The notes under the pieces were generated by a model, which searched no databases, had not been told where the DNA came from, and saw nothing but the letters and a program-made list of their open reading frames with translations. A stretch of 40,353 nucleotides of DNA from Bryobacterales bacterium. GTDB taxonomy: Bacteria; Acidobacteriota; Terriglobia; Bryobacterales; Bryobacteraceae. Of this stretch, positions 9,333 through 17,594 are shown piece after piece. Each line of letters opens with the position of its first letter. Within the stretch, counting starts at the first letter, position 1. The stretch is from contig PLRJ01000054.1 in assembly GCA_003163855.1 (NCBI GenBank), positions 1-40,353 on the forward strand. The letters are read 5' to 3'. The position numbers and the translations under genes are program-made.

Positions 9333-9362
9333 CTACCGCCTAGGTTGCAAACGAAAGGCCAT
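9333..9362 (-). CDS. Nine-residue leader peptide ORF (MAFRLQPRR)
   Basis: An ATG at 9362 is preceded at 7-nt spacing by AAGGAG, the strongest Shine-Dalgarno in this intergenic region. The ORF ends in TAG only 2 nt before the ATG of the zinc-finger-like gene and is out of frame with it. The layout fits translational coupling or a regulatory leader. Coding use is inferred from ribosome site and spacing only; it is too short for codon statistics. Confidence 0.4.
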   Translation of the reverse strand: MAFRLQPRR

Positions 9363-9406
9363 AAGGTTACTCCTTTAGAATAGCGGCGATCTGTAACATA
9401 GCACAG

Positions 9407-9480
9407 CCTATAGGAGTTTTACGTAAGCTACAAAAAGTACTGGGAATAGGAAAATATTACCGCTAAAAACCTCCTATAGG
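9407..9480 (-). promoter_or_regulatory. Paired CCTATAGGAG inverted repeat
   Basis: CCTATAGGAGTTTT at 9407-9420 faces AAAACCTCCTATAGG at 9466-9480, an inverted repeat with a single extra C and a 45-bp spacer. Each arm contains the self-palindrome CCTATAGG. It lies upstream of the leader ORF and zinc-finger-like gene and downstream of the P-loop kinase gene, so it could be a double operator or, less likely because of its long loop, a terminator. Confidence 0.4.
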
Positions 9481-9508
9481 CGGTACTTCCTGGAGGGAGA
9501 TGCTCGGA

Positions 9509-10096
9509 CTACGAGAAGGTGGAGAAACGCCTCGAACGCAGGACCAGATCCACATTGGGCATATCGTTGGTTTGGACCCAATGGTGCGCCTTCTGCGCCG
9601 GGTACCCCAAATTCAACCAGCGATCAAGCAGCCGCTGCTTTAGCTCGTCTCTGGGAACATCCAGAAAGGCTGTAAGATCGAAACACGCTGCGAGTTCGTT
9701 CCAAGGTTCACGATCCAACAGTAGATAATTGCCTTCTACAACAACAACCCTTACGTCGGAATGAATGATGGACGCCCCGGCACGAGCCAGATCCGCTTCG
9801 CGGTCAAATAGCGGAACAGCGACGCTCGGCTCAGCTCGACGAATGCGCCACAGCATGTTGGCGAAACCGGCAAAATCAAAGCTGTCTGGAGCCCCTTTGC
9901 GCGCCCGCAAACCGAGATCCTCAAGAACGGCGTTGTCATAATGAAACCCGTCCATAGGAACAATCTTGGCTGTTCCTGCGGGGAACCGTCCGACCAGAAT
10001 CTCAGCTAGTGTCGATTTGCCTGCCCCGGGCGGACCTGCCAACGCGACCATACATCGGCTTTGGGACACAAGATGTTCCCTAATGGCGTCAACCAA
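9509..10096 (-). CDS. P-loop nucleoside/sugar kinase-like protein (uridine kinase-like)
   Basis: A 195-residue P-loop kinase. The Walker A motif GPPGAGKST is at residues 21-29, a substrate-binding MDGFHYDN is at 48-55, and VVVVEGNYLLLD near 117-128 matches the Walker-B-like strand of the uridine-kinase/pantothenate-kinase/YggC group. It probably phosphorylates a small alcohol substrate, but the substrate is not predictable. The annotated TTG start at 10096 has no good ribosome site; an in-frame CTG at 10117 would add an LVTFLIQQ-type N-terminal helix. It lies just downstream of the GT2 gene and may share its transcript. Confidence 0.75.
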   Translation of the reverse strand: MVDAIREHLVSQSRCMVALAGPPGAGKSTLAEILVGRFPAGTAKIVPMDGFHYDNAVLEDLGLRARKGAPDSFDFAGFANMLWRIRRAEPSVAVPLFDREADLARAGASIIHSDVRVVVVEGNYLLLDREPWNELAACFDLTAFLDVPRDELKQRLLDRWLNLGYPAQKAHHWVQTNDMPNVDLVLRSRRFSTFS

Positions 10097-10121
10097 TTGT
10101 TGTATGAGGAACGTAACCAGA

Positions 10122-11735
10122 TTAAGTGTTCGACTGCGCCAGCTTTTGCGCGCGCTGCCACTGTAGCTTGTCGCGATACTCCTGGTACAGCGTGCTGAAA
10201 CCCGCCCAGAAGTAGCCGCTCACGAACAACAACAGGAATGGGAGCGCCAAGTAGTTCATGGTGTCGATCGCGAACATCACCATGTAGACAAAGTAACCGC
10301 CGATTGCCAATTCGATGTAAGGCAGCCACCCACTCCGGCGTTGATAGGCCGTTGGCTGCATCTTCATTTTTTGAGAACCGATGGCGTATTTGGCTGTGCG
10401 CGCAAAGCTGGTCTTGATATTGCACAGCGCCTCCAACACTCCTTTGCTATTGCTCACCGTCAGGGCCACACCGGCCGCCATCAACATCGGGAGAAAGGCA
10501 ATTGTCTTCCACCAGGACTTCGGGTAGAGTTCGCGCTGTGCGTAAAGATAAAAAGCTGATATCGACCAGAAAGAAGCAATGATCAGGGGAAAATCGATCA
10601 TCGCCATCTGGAACACGCCCATGTAAAAGCGCACGATCATCACCGGCAGCATCAGCATCGAGACAATGATCATCAGGGGATAAGAAATATTGGGAGTGAG
10701 ATGCAGAAACGCCTCGGCTTTTACGCGGAACGGCAGATCGGCCCTCAGTATGCGTGGGAGGAGCTTCAGGCAAACCTGCGTCAGACCTTTAGCCCAGCGC
10801 GCCTGCTGCACCTGGAAACCGTAGGTCTCCACCGGCAGTTCCGACGGACAATCGATTCCGGGAACGTAGACAAACCGCCATCCCTTCAATTGAGCACGGT
10901 AGCTGAGATCGGAATCTTCAGTCAGCGTTTCGTGCTGCCAGCCGCCCGCGTCGTCAATCATTGTGCGGCGCAGAACACCGGCTGTGCCGTTGAAGTTAAA
11001 GAACAATCCAGATCCGCAGCGCGCGCCATGCTCCAGCACAAAGTGGGCGTCAAGCAGCATCGATTCTACTTGCGTTAGAATGTTGAACTCGCGGTTCAAA
11101 TAGCTCCAGCGCGTCTGAACAACACCTACTTTGGGGTCGGTGAAGAAGTGAACTGTCCGATGCAGAAAGTCCACCGGTGGAATGAAATCGGCATCGAAGA
11201 TGGCGATTAGCTCACCTGTTGCGGTTTCAAGCCCTTCCTGCAAGGCCCCGGCTTTATAGCCGTGCCGGTTCGTCCGGTGCCGGTATTCGACCGGAAATCC
11301 CTGCGCAATGTACTCGTTGCACAAACGCTCGGTGTAAGGATGCGTTTCGTCAGTCGAATCGTCAAGTACCTGTATCTGCAGCAGTTCGCGCGGATAATCT
11401 ATCTTTGTTATTTCTTCCAACAGCCGCTCCACCACGTACCGTTCGTTGTAAAGCGGTAGCTGAATGGTGACCTTCGGAAGCCGAGAAAAGTTTTTCGGAG
11501 AACTCTCCAGCAGGTTCTTACGATATTTGCGATACCGAAGGATTGTCTCGTAGCGGTGCAAGCCGTAAATGGAAAGGATAATAAGGATGCTGAAGTAAGG
11601 AACCAGCAGAGCCCAGTCAAACGGTGACAGCCGGTAGAGCCCCGAGAATGTATCGTCCAACAAACCTGTCATCACACGCGATCCCAGCGATTGCTGCGAG
11701 ACCAGGAAGGCAGGTACCACGATGTATGCTGTCAT
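10122..11735 (-). CDS. Cellulose-synthase-like family 2 glycosyltransferase
   Basis: A 537-residue processive-type GT2 in the inner membrane. One membrane segment lies at about 42-58, then a cytoplasmic GT-A domain: D125/D126 (LDDS), the DAD metal site at 181-183, the TED catalytic base at 272-274, and QQARW (the QxxRW motif) at 310-314. About five C-terminal membrane segments follow (about 350-375, 385-400, 415-430, 475-490, 500-515). It makes an unknown polymer or lipid-linked glucan/mannan; no BcsB, BcsC or PilZ domain is nearby, so cellulose itself is not supported. An alternative start at Met22 is possible. Confidence 0.85.
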   Translation of the reverse strand: MTAYIVVPAFLVSQQSLGSRVMTGLLDDTFSGLYRLSPFDWALLVPYFSILIILSIYGLHRYETILRYRKYRKNLLESSPKNFSRLPKVTIQLPLYNERYVVERLLEEITKIDYPRELLQIQVLDDSTDETHPYTERLCNEYIAQGFPVEYRHRTNRHGYKAGALQEGLETATGELIAIFDADFIPPVDFLHRTVHFFTDPKVGVVQTRWSYLNREFNILTQVESMLLDAHFVLEHGARCGSGLFFNFNGTAGVLRRTMIDDAGGWQHETLTEDSDLSYRAQLKGWRFVYVPGIDCPSELPVETYGFQVQQARWAKGLTQVCLKLLPRILRADLPFRVKAEAFLHLTPNISYPLMIIVSMLMLPVMIVRFYMGVFQMAMIDFPLIIASFWSISAFYLYAQRELYPKSWWKTIAFLPMLMAAGVALTVSNSKGVLEALCNIKTSFARTAKYAIGSQKMKMQPTAYQRRSGWLPYIELAIGGYFVYMVMFAIDTMNYLALPFLLLFVSGYFWAGFSTLYQEYRDKLQWQRAQKLAQSNT

Positions 11736-11789
11736 TCGTTGACCACTCCGAAAAAACGCTCAGCGCACTATTCACGAAGTATGAACCAT

Positions 11790-11844
11790 TTTAGCCTGTT
11801 TTCTATACCTTGCAAAAGCGCAGGTCAACAGGATAAAGGCTAAA
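11790..11844 (-). terminator. Candidate hairpin between uracil-DNA glycosylase and GT2 genes
   Basis: TTTAGCCT (11790-11797) and AGGCTAAA (11837-11844) form an 8-bp inverted repeat. Within it CCTGTT (11795-11800) can instead pair with AACAGG (11827-11832). The two pairings share bases and exclude each other. On the minus strand the repeat lies just past the glycosylase stop, but no clear U-run follows, so the terminator call is weak. Confidence 0.3.
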
Positions 11845-11850
11845 GTTTCT

Positions 11851-12537
11851 TCATGTTCGGGCGGTCAGCAAGGCAGCGGCATAGAGAAATACCTCGCGGA
11901 GCATGGCCGCGGTCAAGCGGCCGGTCGAGGTATTTTGCTGGCTCGGATGGTAGGACGCAAGTAGTGCCGGACCATCTTCTTGCGGGTTGGACAGCACCCC
12001 ATGACCGAAGGCGCACGCCGTTTTTTTGCCCCTTTTCCTTAATAGGGCCAGATAGGCGTCAAAAGCAATTTTCCCCAAAGCCACTATCACTTGTGCGCGC
12101 GTAAGCAGGGCGAGTTCGCGCTCCAAATACCGACGGCACGTCAGAATCTCTAGCGGAAGCGGTTTATTGTCCGGTGGCACGCAGCGAACAGGGCAGGTGA
12201 TATAGGCATCATTCAGCTTCAGGCCATCATCGATTGAGGTACTGGTCGGCTGGTTGGCGAAACCGGCTTCATGGAGCGCGCGATAGAGGAACTCTCCCGA
12301 CCGGTCGCCGGTAAAAACCCGGCCTGTGCGATTGGCGCCATGCGCACCAGGTGCCAGCCCAACAATCACCACGCGAGCTTTCGGGTCGCCGAAACCGGTT
12401 ATCGGCTTACTCCAGTAGGTTTCCTCCCGATAGGCCCGCCGGCGGACACGCCCAATCTCCTCGCGGTGAGCTACCAGTCGCGGACACAAGCGGCAGGCCA
12501 GCACCTCCCGATTTAACAATGGAAACGAATCAGACAC
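11851..12537 (-). CDS. Family 5 uracil-DNA glycosylase (UdgB type)
   Basis: A DNA-repair enzyme that excises uracil and often hypoxanthine from DNA. Of 228 residues. Iron-sulfur ligands are visible as C15-x2-C18 near the N-terminus and C119/C134 further on. Motif A is GLAPGAHGANRTGRVF at about 60-75, with the family-5 Ala/Gly-rich loop instead of the family-4 GEAPG-E. The distal motif SYHPSQQN is at about 195-202. GTG start at 12537, only 27 bp from the divergent phosphatase-like start. A TTG at 12519 is an alternative that would lengthen the gap. Family 4 is the other possibility, but motif A favours family 5. Confidence 0.88.
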   Translation of the reverse strand: MSDSFPLLNREVLACRLCPRLVAHREEIGRVRRRAYREETYWSKPITGFGDPKARVVIVGLAPGAHGANRTGRVFTGDRSGEFLYRALHEAGFANQPTSTSIDDGLKLNDAYITCPVRCVPPDNKPLPLEILTCRRYLERELALLTRAQVIVALGKIAFDAYLALLRKRGKKTACAFGHGVLSNPQEDGPALLASYHPSQQNTSTGRLTAAMLREVFLYAAALLTART

Positions 12538-12564
12538 CTATTGGAACTATAGACAGAGGGACGT

Positions 12565-13161
12565 ATGGAAACTCTTGTTAGGGGAGGTATTGGAGCGCTG
12601 GCGGTATTGTCATCCTTGCTCTGCATAGGTCCGGCGGTCGCGGAGAAACCGCCCCCGGGTACTTCGCTGAGGCACTTCACCAGAGTGACCGACGGCATCC
12701 TGGCTGGATCAAAGCCAACCCGAGACGCAGACTTTATCTTCTTGAAGTCGCAAGGAGTTCGTTTTCTGCTCCAACCCCGCTTTCTGCCATTTCTTGCCGG
12801 ATATGAACGCTCTAAAGCAAAACGGTACGGAATGGAATATTTGTCCGTTCCCATGAATGCGTCACCGTTCGCGCCTTCCGAAAAACACGTTAACGCGGCC
12901 CTCAGGATTATGCGGACTAAAGCGGACAAGCCTCTCTACTTACACTGCGTGCTTGGCCGCGACCGAACAAGTCTGCTGGTGGGACTCTATATGATTTATT
13001 TCGAAGGGGCATCGAAGGAGCAAGCCTACGCGGAGATGAAAGCAGAAGGCTTTCGCACCGTATTCTTTGTTCACGGGCTAAAGGCTTACTTCGACAAGCA
13101 CACAAAATTGCCACCCGAGCTGGCGGATTTGGCTGTTTCCGAGGCTCCACACTCTAACTGA
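12565..13161 (+). CDS. Exported tyrosine/dual-specificity phosphatase-like protein
   Basis: A 198-residue protein with a signal peptide (hydrophobic residues 8-26, likely cleavage after AVA). The P-loop HCVLGRDRT at 127-135 matches the Cys-x5-Arg-Thr signature with nucleophile C128 and R134. An upstream acidic residue could act as general acid, but its position is not clear. A periplasmic location is inferred. Such proteins can act on phosphotyrosine, inositol phosphates or phospholipids; substrate unknown. It converges with the HD-GYP gene, with 9 bp between stops. Confidence 0.8.
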   Translation: METLVRGGIGALAVLSSLLCIGPAVAEKPPPGTSLRHFTRVTDGILAGSKPTRDADFIFLKSQGVRFLLQPRFLPFLAGYERSKAKRYGMEYLSVPMNASPFAPSEKHVNAALRIMRTKADKPLYLHCVLGRDRTSLLVGLYMIYFEGASKEQAYAEMKAEGFRTVFFVHGLKAYFDKHTKLPPELADLAVSEAPHSN

Positions 13162-13170
13162 GAGGACGAA

Positions 13171-14439
13171 TTAACGGATAAATCGAACCGCACCCAAGTT
13201 GCCAGCTGCGCGGTCTGGATTGTTAAGCGCGTCTTTTCGGTACTGATGCAACGAAGCGGAAAGAGATTGGATGGAAAGGCGCGCCAGATCAGCCTGGAGT
13301 GGATTGCGAAACAGTGGCAGAAGATCGGAAAACACCTCCACCAGATACGGATCGCGCCACCCTTTATCGCGCCCTTCGTGGATTAGGCCGATTGCTTCCT
13401 CGGAAGAATAGGCACGTTTATAGGGTCGCTCGGTAGTCAGCGCGTCATAGATATCGGCCAATTGAACAATCCTTGCTAACAAGGGAATCTGCTCGCCTTT
13501 CAACCCGTCGGGGTAGCCGGATCCGTCCCATTTCTCATGATGATGCCGAATAATGGGTAACACGGGAGCAAGTGATTTCATACAACTGCAGATGCGCTCG
13601 CCGCGCTCGCAGTGCGACTTCATAATTTCCCACTCGTCGGGACTAAGCGGACCTGGCTTGAACAAAATGCGATCGGGAACCCCTATCTTTCCGATATCGT
13701 GCAGATAGCCGCCGCGCTGCAAATTGAGGATGTCAATGGCCGGCAGTCCCAGGGCGATACCCATAGCCGCAGCCATCAGGGCCAAACGCTGGCAGTGCTG
13801 GCCCAGATCCGGATCGCGTTCCTCTACCGACTTCGCCACCGAAAATAGAATGCTTTCCGATTCATCAAGCGTCTCCAGCATTACTTTGTGCCGAATGCTG
13901 GCCTGCACGCGCGCACGAATGGCACCCGGGTTCTTGGGTGCTATCAGAAACTCGTCCGCGCCCGCTTCAATCGCCCGGGCCTCATATTCCTGGTCGGTCG
14001 CCGTAGCTTGTATAAAGATGGGCAGCAAGCGGGTCGATTCGGCGCGCCGTAGCGTCTCGCAAAACTCGATGCCTCCAATCTCCGGAACATGCAAATCCAC
14101 CAGCACCAGATCTGCCCGCCGGCTGGCAAGAATAGTGAAGGCCTCCGAATCGCAGGCTGCCTCGATCAAGTCGTGCCGGAGATCGGTGAGGATGTGACGA
14201 ATGGCTGCCCGCTTCTCGGCATCGGGGTCAACCACAAGAATCTGTCGTGTCACCATAGCTTGGTCCTGCACATCGCGCGTCTCTTCTTGCTGGTCGGCTG
14301 GAAAGCCCCCTGCTACGCCTCCAGGTACAAGACCTCCGCCTTGGAAGCCTGCGGCTGGGAAGCCTCCGGGTGGAAACCCCCTTCCCCCCTTCGGATTGAA
14401 GGGAGCGCCATTGGGCGAATTACCGAATCGGTTAAGCAT
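13171..14439 (-). CDS. Response regulator with HD-GYP phosphodiesterase output
   Basis: A 422-residue cytoplasmic regulator likely to degrade cyclic-di-GMP. Residues 1-50 form an unusual Gly/Pro/Phe-rich low-complexity extension. The REC domain follows (about 64-182) with D71, phosphoacceptor D115 and K169. The HD-GYP domain occupies about 195-385, with metal-binding H247-D248 (LHDIGK), the HHHEKWDGSGYPDG signature at 299-312 and the GYP triplet at 308-310. The first ATG is supported by AGGAG 8 nt upstream, so the extension is probably translated; Met62 would be the classical REC start. No partner histidine kinase is adjacent. Confidence 0.92.
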   Translation of the reverse strand: MLNRFGNSPNGAPFNPKGGRGFPPGGFPAAGFQGGGLVPGGVAGGFPADQQEETRDVQDQAMVTRQILVVDPDAEKRAAIRHILTDLRHDLIEAACDSEAFTILASRRADLVLVDLHVPEIGGIEFCETLRRAESTRLLPIFIQATATDQEYEARAIEAGADEFLIAPKNPGAIRARVQASIRHKVMLETLDESESILFSVAKSVEERDPDLGQHCQRLALMAAAMGIALGLPAIDILNLQRGGYLHDIGKIGVPDRILFKPGPLSPDEWEIMKSHCERGERICSCMKSLAPVLPIIRHHHEKWDGSGYPDGLKGEQIPLLARIVQLADIYDALTTERPYKRAYSSEEAIGLIHEGRDKGWRDPYLVEVFSDLLPLFRNPLQADLARLSIQSLSASLHQYRKDALNNPDRAAGNLGAVRFIR

Positions 14440-14583
14440 GTGGCTGGCTCCTGTGTTTCTATCGACATAAGTGAGAAACCGCTTTAACTCCTCTGGGAGG
14501 AAGTAGCCCTACGGGAGCCCTGTTCAGTACTAAGCAATCGCCTTAAACCGTTTCAGGGCAAGGCTCACTGATGCCACCTGCAA

Positions 14584-15444
14584 TCAACCCTGCTTCGCCC
14601 GCGCAAACACATCCTTCGCCGTGATTGTTCCGGCTCGTTTCTCAGTGCCCTCCACGCCGAAGTCGATCCAGCCGGAGTTCACTCCTTCCAACATCTCCTC
14701 ATAGGCCCAAGTTGATCCCTTCGGCAGCCCCATATATTCCAGCGCCCCGGCCCAAGCCTCCCTCGGCACCGGTTGCGCCTTCACCTCGCGCCCCAGCACT
14801 TCACCAATGGCCTGCGCAATCTCATCCATCGACACTGGCGTACCCAGTTCGAGCACGCGCTGGCCGTTCCAATCCGTGGTCAGCAGCTCGACCACCAGGG
14901 CACCGATGTCGGCAGTCGCAATCTGCCCTACTTTGCGGTCGGTTGGCGCATAGAACACTGGCAGCGTCCCGCCCTGCGCGGCCTGCAGACCATACGTGAA
15001 GTTCTCGAAAAAACCGCCGGCGCGCACAAACGCGACCGGGAACGGCATATCCTTCAGCCCCTGCTCCAGAAGGCGCGTCGCTGTGATCAGGCCCAGGCCG
15101 CTTGGTTTCTCCGATCCGAACGACGACAACACCACTAGCTTGGGTGGCGCGCTCTGCTGGAGCGCCTGCACGTAATTCGCTACGACAGCCTTTGCCTCCG
15201 GAAATCCGGGCGACGGCGTCTGCGTCGGCGGCATCATAATGTACGCGCCCTCCACCCCTTTCAGCGCCTCTGCAATGGACGGTGCATCGTTCCAGTCCCC
15301 CTTCACCAGTTCCACACCCTTCTCAGCCCACGCAGCGCTCTTGTGCAGGTCCCGCACTAACGCTCGCACTTCCCGGCCCTTCGCCAGCAGACCCCGTGCA
15401 GTGGCCCCACCCACATGCCCTGTAATTCCTGTTACTAGAAACAT
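14584..15444 (-). CDS. NmrA-like NAD(P)-binding atypical short-chain dehydrogenase
   Basis: A 286-residue Rossmann-fold protein. The nucleotide-binding loop TGITGHVG is at residues 5-12, and R31 just after the second strand (ALVRD) favours NADP(H). The overall pattern resembles NmrA/quinone-reductase-2 (QorB)-type redox sensors or reductases. It lacks the classic Tyr-x3-Lys pair, as is usual in the NmrA group. The gene is transcribed divergently from speA and ends 144 bp upstream of the HD-GYP gene. Substrate unknown. Confidence 0.8.
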   Translation of the reverse strand: MFLVTGITGHVGGATARGLLAKGREVRALVRDLHKSAAWAEKGVELVKGDWNDAPSIAEALKGVEGAYIMMPPTQTPSPGFPEAKAVVANYVQALQQSAPPKLVVLSSFGSEKPSGLGLITATRLLEQGLKDMPFPVAFVRAGGFFENFTYGLQAAQGGTLPVFYAPTDRKVGQIATADIGALVVELLTTDWNGQRVLELGTPVSMDEIAQAIGEVLGREVKAQPVPREAWAGALEYMGLPKGSTWAYEEMLEGVNSGWIDFGVEGTEKRAGTITAKDVFARAKQG

Positions 15445-15591
15445 TCTTGGTTTACTCCTCTCACTTCGATGTCCGCCGGCCTGATCGGGCGCAGCTATTT
15501 AATGCGCAAACGCCCAGGGCGCGGCTGCAGCCTAGCTGACTAGGGTAATCGGCGGCCACTCACGCCAAACTCGATTTCGCATGCTCTAATT

Positions 15592-15631
15592 GAGTCTTGA
15601 GAGAGACTCTTGGACTTGCGTCCGACTAGTC
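15592..15631 (+). promoter_or_regulatory. Inverted repeats in the speA leader
   Basis: Three adjacent symmetrical elements precede speA: GAGTCT/AGACTC (15592-15597 with 15604-15609), GGAC-TTGC-GTCC (15612-15623) and the palindrome GACTAGTC (15624-15631). They lie directly before AAGGAG (15640-15645). They may structure the mRNA leader or bind a regulator; neither is proven. Confidence 0.35.
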
Positions 15632-15653
15632 TTTGTAAGAAGGAGCGAATACC

Positions 15654-17594
15654 CTGAGCACAAAAATCACCGCACCCGTTGCCGCTCAAGTGCGCGAACC
15701 CGCTGACCGTTGGACTACCACCGACGCCGCGGAACTTTACGATGTAGCGAGTTGGGGAAAAGGCTATTTCTCCGTTGCTGAAAACGGTAACTTGCTGGTA
15801 CATCCGACCAAAGAGCCAAATCGCAAGATCGATCTGAAACAACTTGTCGATACGCTCCAGTGGCGTGGTATCTCGCTGCCTATCCTGATCCGCTTTGCCG
15901 ACATTATCAAGCACCGCTTAGGCGAGATGTTTCAGGCATTCGACAACTCTATCCGTGAGCACGGTTACAACGGCAGTTATCGCTGCGTTTATCCCATCAA
16001 AGTAAACCAGCAGCGTCAGGTAGTGGAAGAGGTTTACAATTTCGGCAAGCCTTATCACTTTGGGCTCGAGGCAGGTTCCAAGCCGGAACTGCTGGCTGTG
16101 CTCGCCATCGCCGACAACGACACGCCTATCATCTGCAACGGCTTCAAAGACGACGAATACATCGAAATGGTGATGCTGGCCAAGAAGATCGGCCGCCAGA
16201 TTACGCCCGTTGTCGAAAAGTACACGGAACTCGAACTCATCGTCAAGCATGCGCAACAAGTTGGCGTCAAACCGACCATCGGTATTCGCGTCAAACTTGC
16301 CAGCCGCGGATCGGGCCGCTGGAAATCCTCAGGCGGTTATCGCTCAAAATTCGGACTTACCGTCACTGAAGCTCTAAAAGCCGTCGAATTCCTGAAGGAA
16401 CGCGGCATGGCCGACACGCTGCAATTGTTGCACTTTCACCTCGGCAGCCAGATCACAAACATCCGCCAGATCAAAGCGGCCGTCATTGAAGCCGCTCGCA
16501 TCTACGTTGACTTGAAAAAGGCCGGCACCGGCTTGTGTTACCTGGATGTTGGCGGCGGTCTCGGCATCGATTACGACGGCTCGCAGACCGACTTCGAATC
16601 CAGCGTCAACTATACGCTCGAAGAGTACGCGCGCGATGTGGTCTACCACATTCAAAGCATCTGCGACGAAGCCGAAGTGCCTCATCCGAACATCATTACC
16701 GAGAGCGGCCGGGCCGTTGCCGCCTATCACAGCCTTTTGGTGTTCAATGTCCTGGGCGTCAGTGGCTTCGGTGAGGAAGAGTTGCCGGTCTCGGTTTCCG
16801 AAGATTCCGAACAGGCATTAGTCGATCTGGTCGAGACGTACAAATCCATCACCAAGAAGAATCTTCTCGAGACCTACCACGACGCGCAACAGGCGCTGGA
16901 TTCAGCGCTCAATCTGTTTAGCCTCGGTTACCTTCCTTTAGATCAGCGTTCCCTCGCGGAGAACTTCTACTGGGCCATCTGCCGCAAGATCCTGCGCATG
17001 GCCAAAGAACTCGATTTCTTTCCTGAGGAGTTGGAAGGGTTGGACGGCATGCTCTCCGACACCTATTTCTGCAACTTTTCTCTCTTCCAGAGCATGCCCG
17101 ATAGCTGGGCAGTGAAGCAACTCTTTCCCATCATGCCCATCCACCGACTGGATGAGGCGCCCACCCGCCAAGGTGTTCTGGGCGATATCAGTTGCGACTC
17201 CGACGGCAAAGTGGATCAGTTCATCGACCGCCGCGACGTCAAGAAGACACTCTCGCTGCACACGCTGAACGATAAGCCCTATATCCTCGGAGCTTTTCTT
17301 CTGGGTGCCTATCAGGAGATCCTCGGTGACCTTCACAATCTGCTGGGCGACACGAACGCGGTCCATGTCAGCCTTGACACGCACGGCGACGTTGTGCTGG
17401 AAACGGTAGTGCAGGGCGACACTGTGCGCGAAGTGTTGAACTACGTGCAGTACAACTCGCAGGCGCTGCTGGATGCCTTCCGCAAGGATGTCGAAGTGGC
17501 CGTGCGTGAACAGCGCATCGGCTATGAAGAGTCGGGCCGCTTGCTGAAGTTCTACGAAGAGGGCTTGCAGGGATACACTTACCTGGAGCAGTAA
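15654..17594 (+). CDS. speA: Biosynthetic arginine decarboxylase
   Basis: A PLP enzyme converting arginine to agmatine, the first step of one route to putrescine and spermidine. From the GTG at 15690 it is 634 residues. The PLP lysine is in YPIKVNQ (about residue 104 by that count), LHFHLGSQ and GGGLGIDYDGS follow, and CDSDGKVDQFI carries the C-terminal active-site Cys-Asp. I extend the start to a CTG at 15654 because AAGGAG sits 8 nt before it, the frame is open in between, and no ribosome site precedes GTG 15690; this adds 12 residues (STKITAPVAAQ region). TrmJ follows directly. Confidence 0.9.
   Translation: MSTKITAPVAAQVREPADRWTTTDAAELYDVASWGKGYFSVAENGNLLVHPTKEPNRKIDLKQLVDTLQWRGISLPILIRFADIIKHRLGEMFQAFDNSIREHGYNGSYRCVYPIKVNQQRQVVEEVYNFGKPYHFGLEAGSKPELLAVLAIADNDTPIICNGFKDDEYIEMVMLAKKIGRQITPVVEKYTELELIVKHAQQVGVKPTIGIRVKLASRGSGRWKSSGGYRSKFGLTVTEALKAVEFLKERGMADTLQLLHFHLGSQITNIRQIKAAVIEAARIYVDLKKAGTGLCYLDVGGGLGIDYDGSQTDFESSVNYTLEEYARDVVYHIQSICDEAEVPHPNIITESGRAVAAYHSLLVFNVLGVSGFGEEELPVSVSEDSEQALVDLVETYKSITKKNLLETYHDAQQALDSALNLFSLGYLPLDQRSLAENFYWAICRKILRMAKELDFFPEELEGLDGMLSDTYFCNFSLFQSMPDSWAVKQLFPIMPIHRLDEAPTRQGVLGDISCDSDGKVDQFIDRRDVKKTLSLHTLNDKPYILGAFLLGAYQEILGDLHNLLGDTNAVHVSLDTHGDVVLETVVQGDTVREVLNYVQYNSQALLDAFRKDVEVAVREQRIGYEESGRLLKFYEEGLQGYTYLEQ

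Noticed and set aside
14440..14583. Cyclic-di-GMP riboswitch upstream of the HD-GYP gene
   Set aside because: A small hairpin (TCCTC/GAGGA) is present, but I could not match the conserved GEMM core, so it is not claimed.
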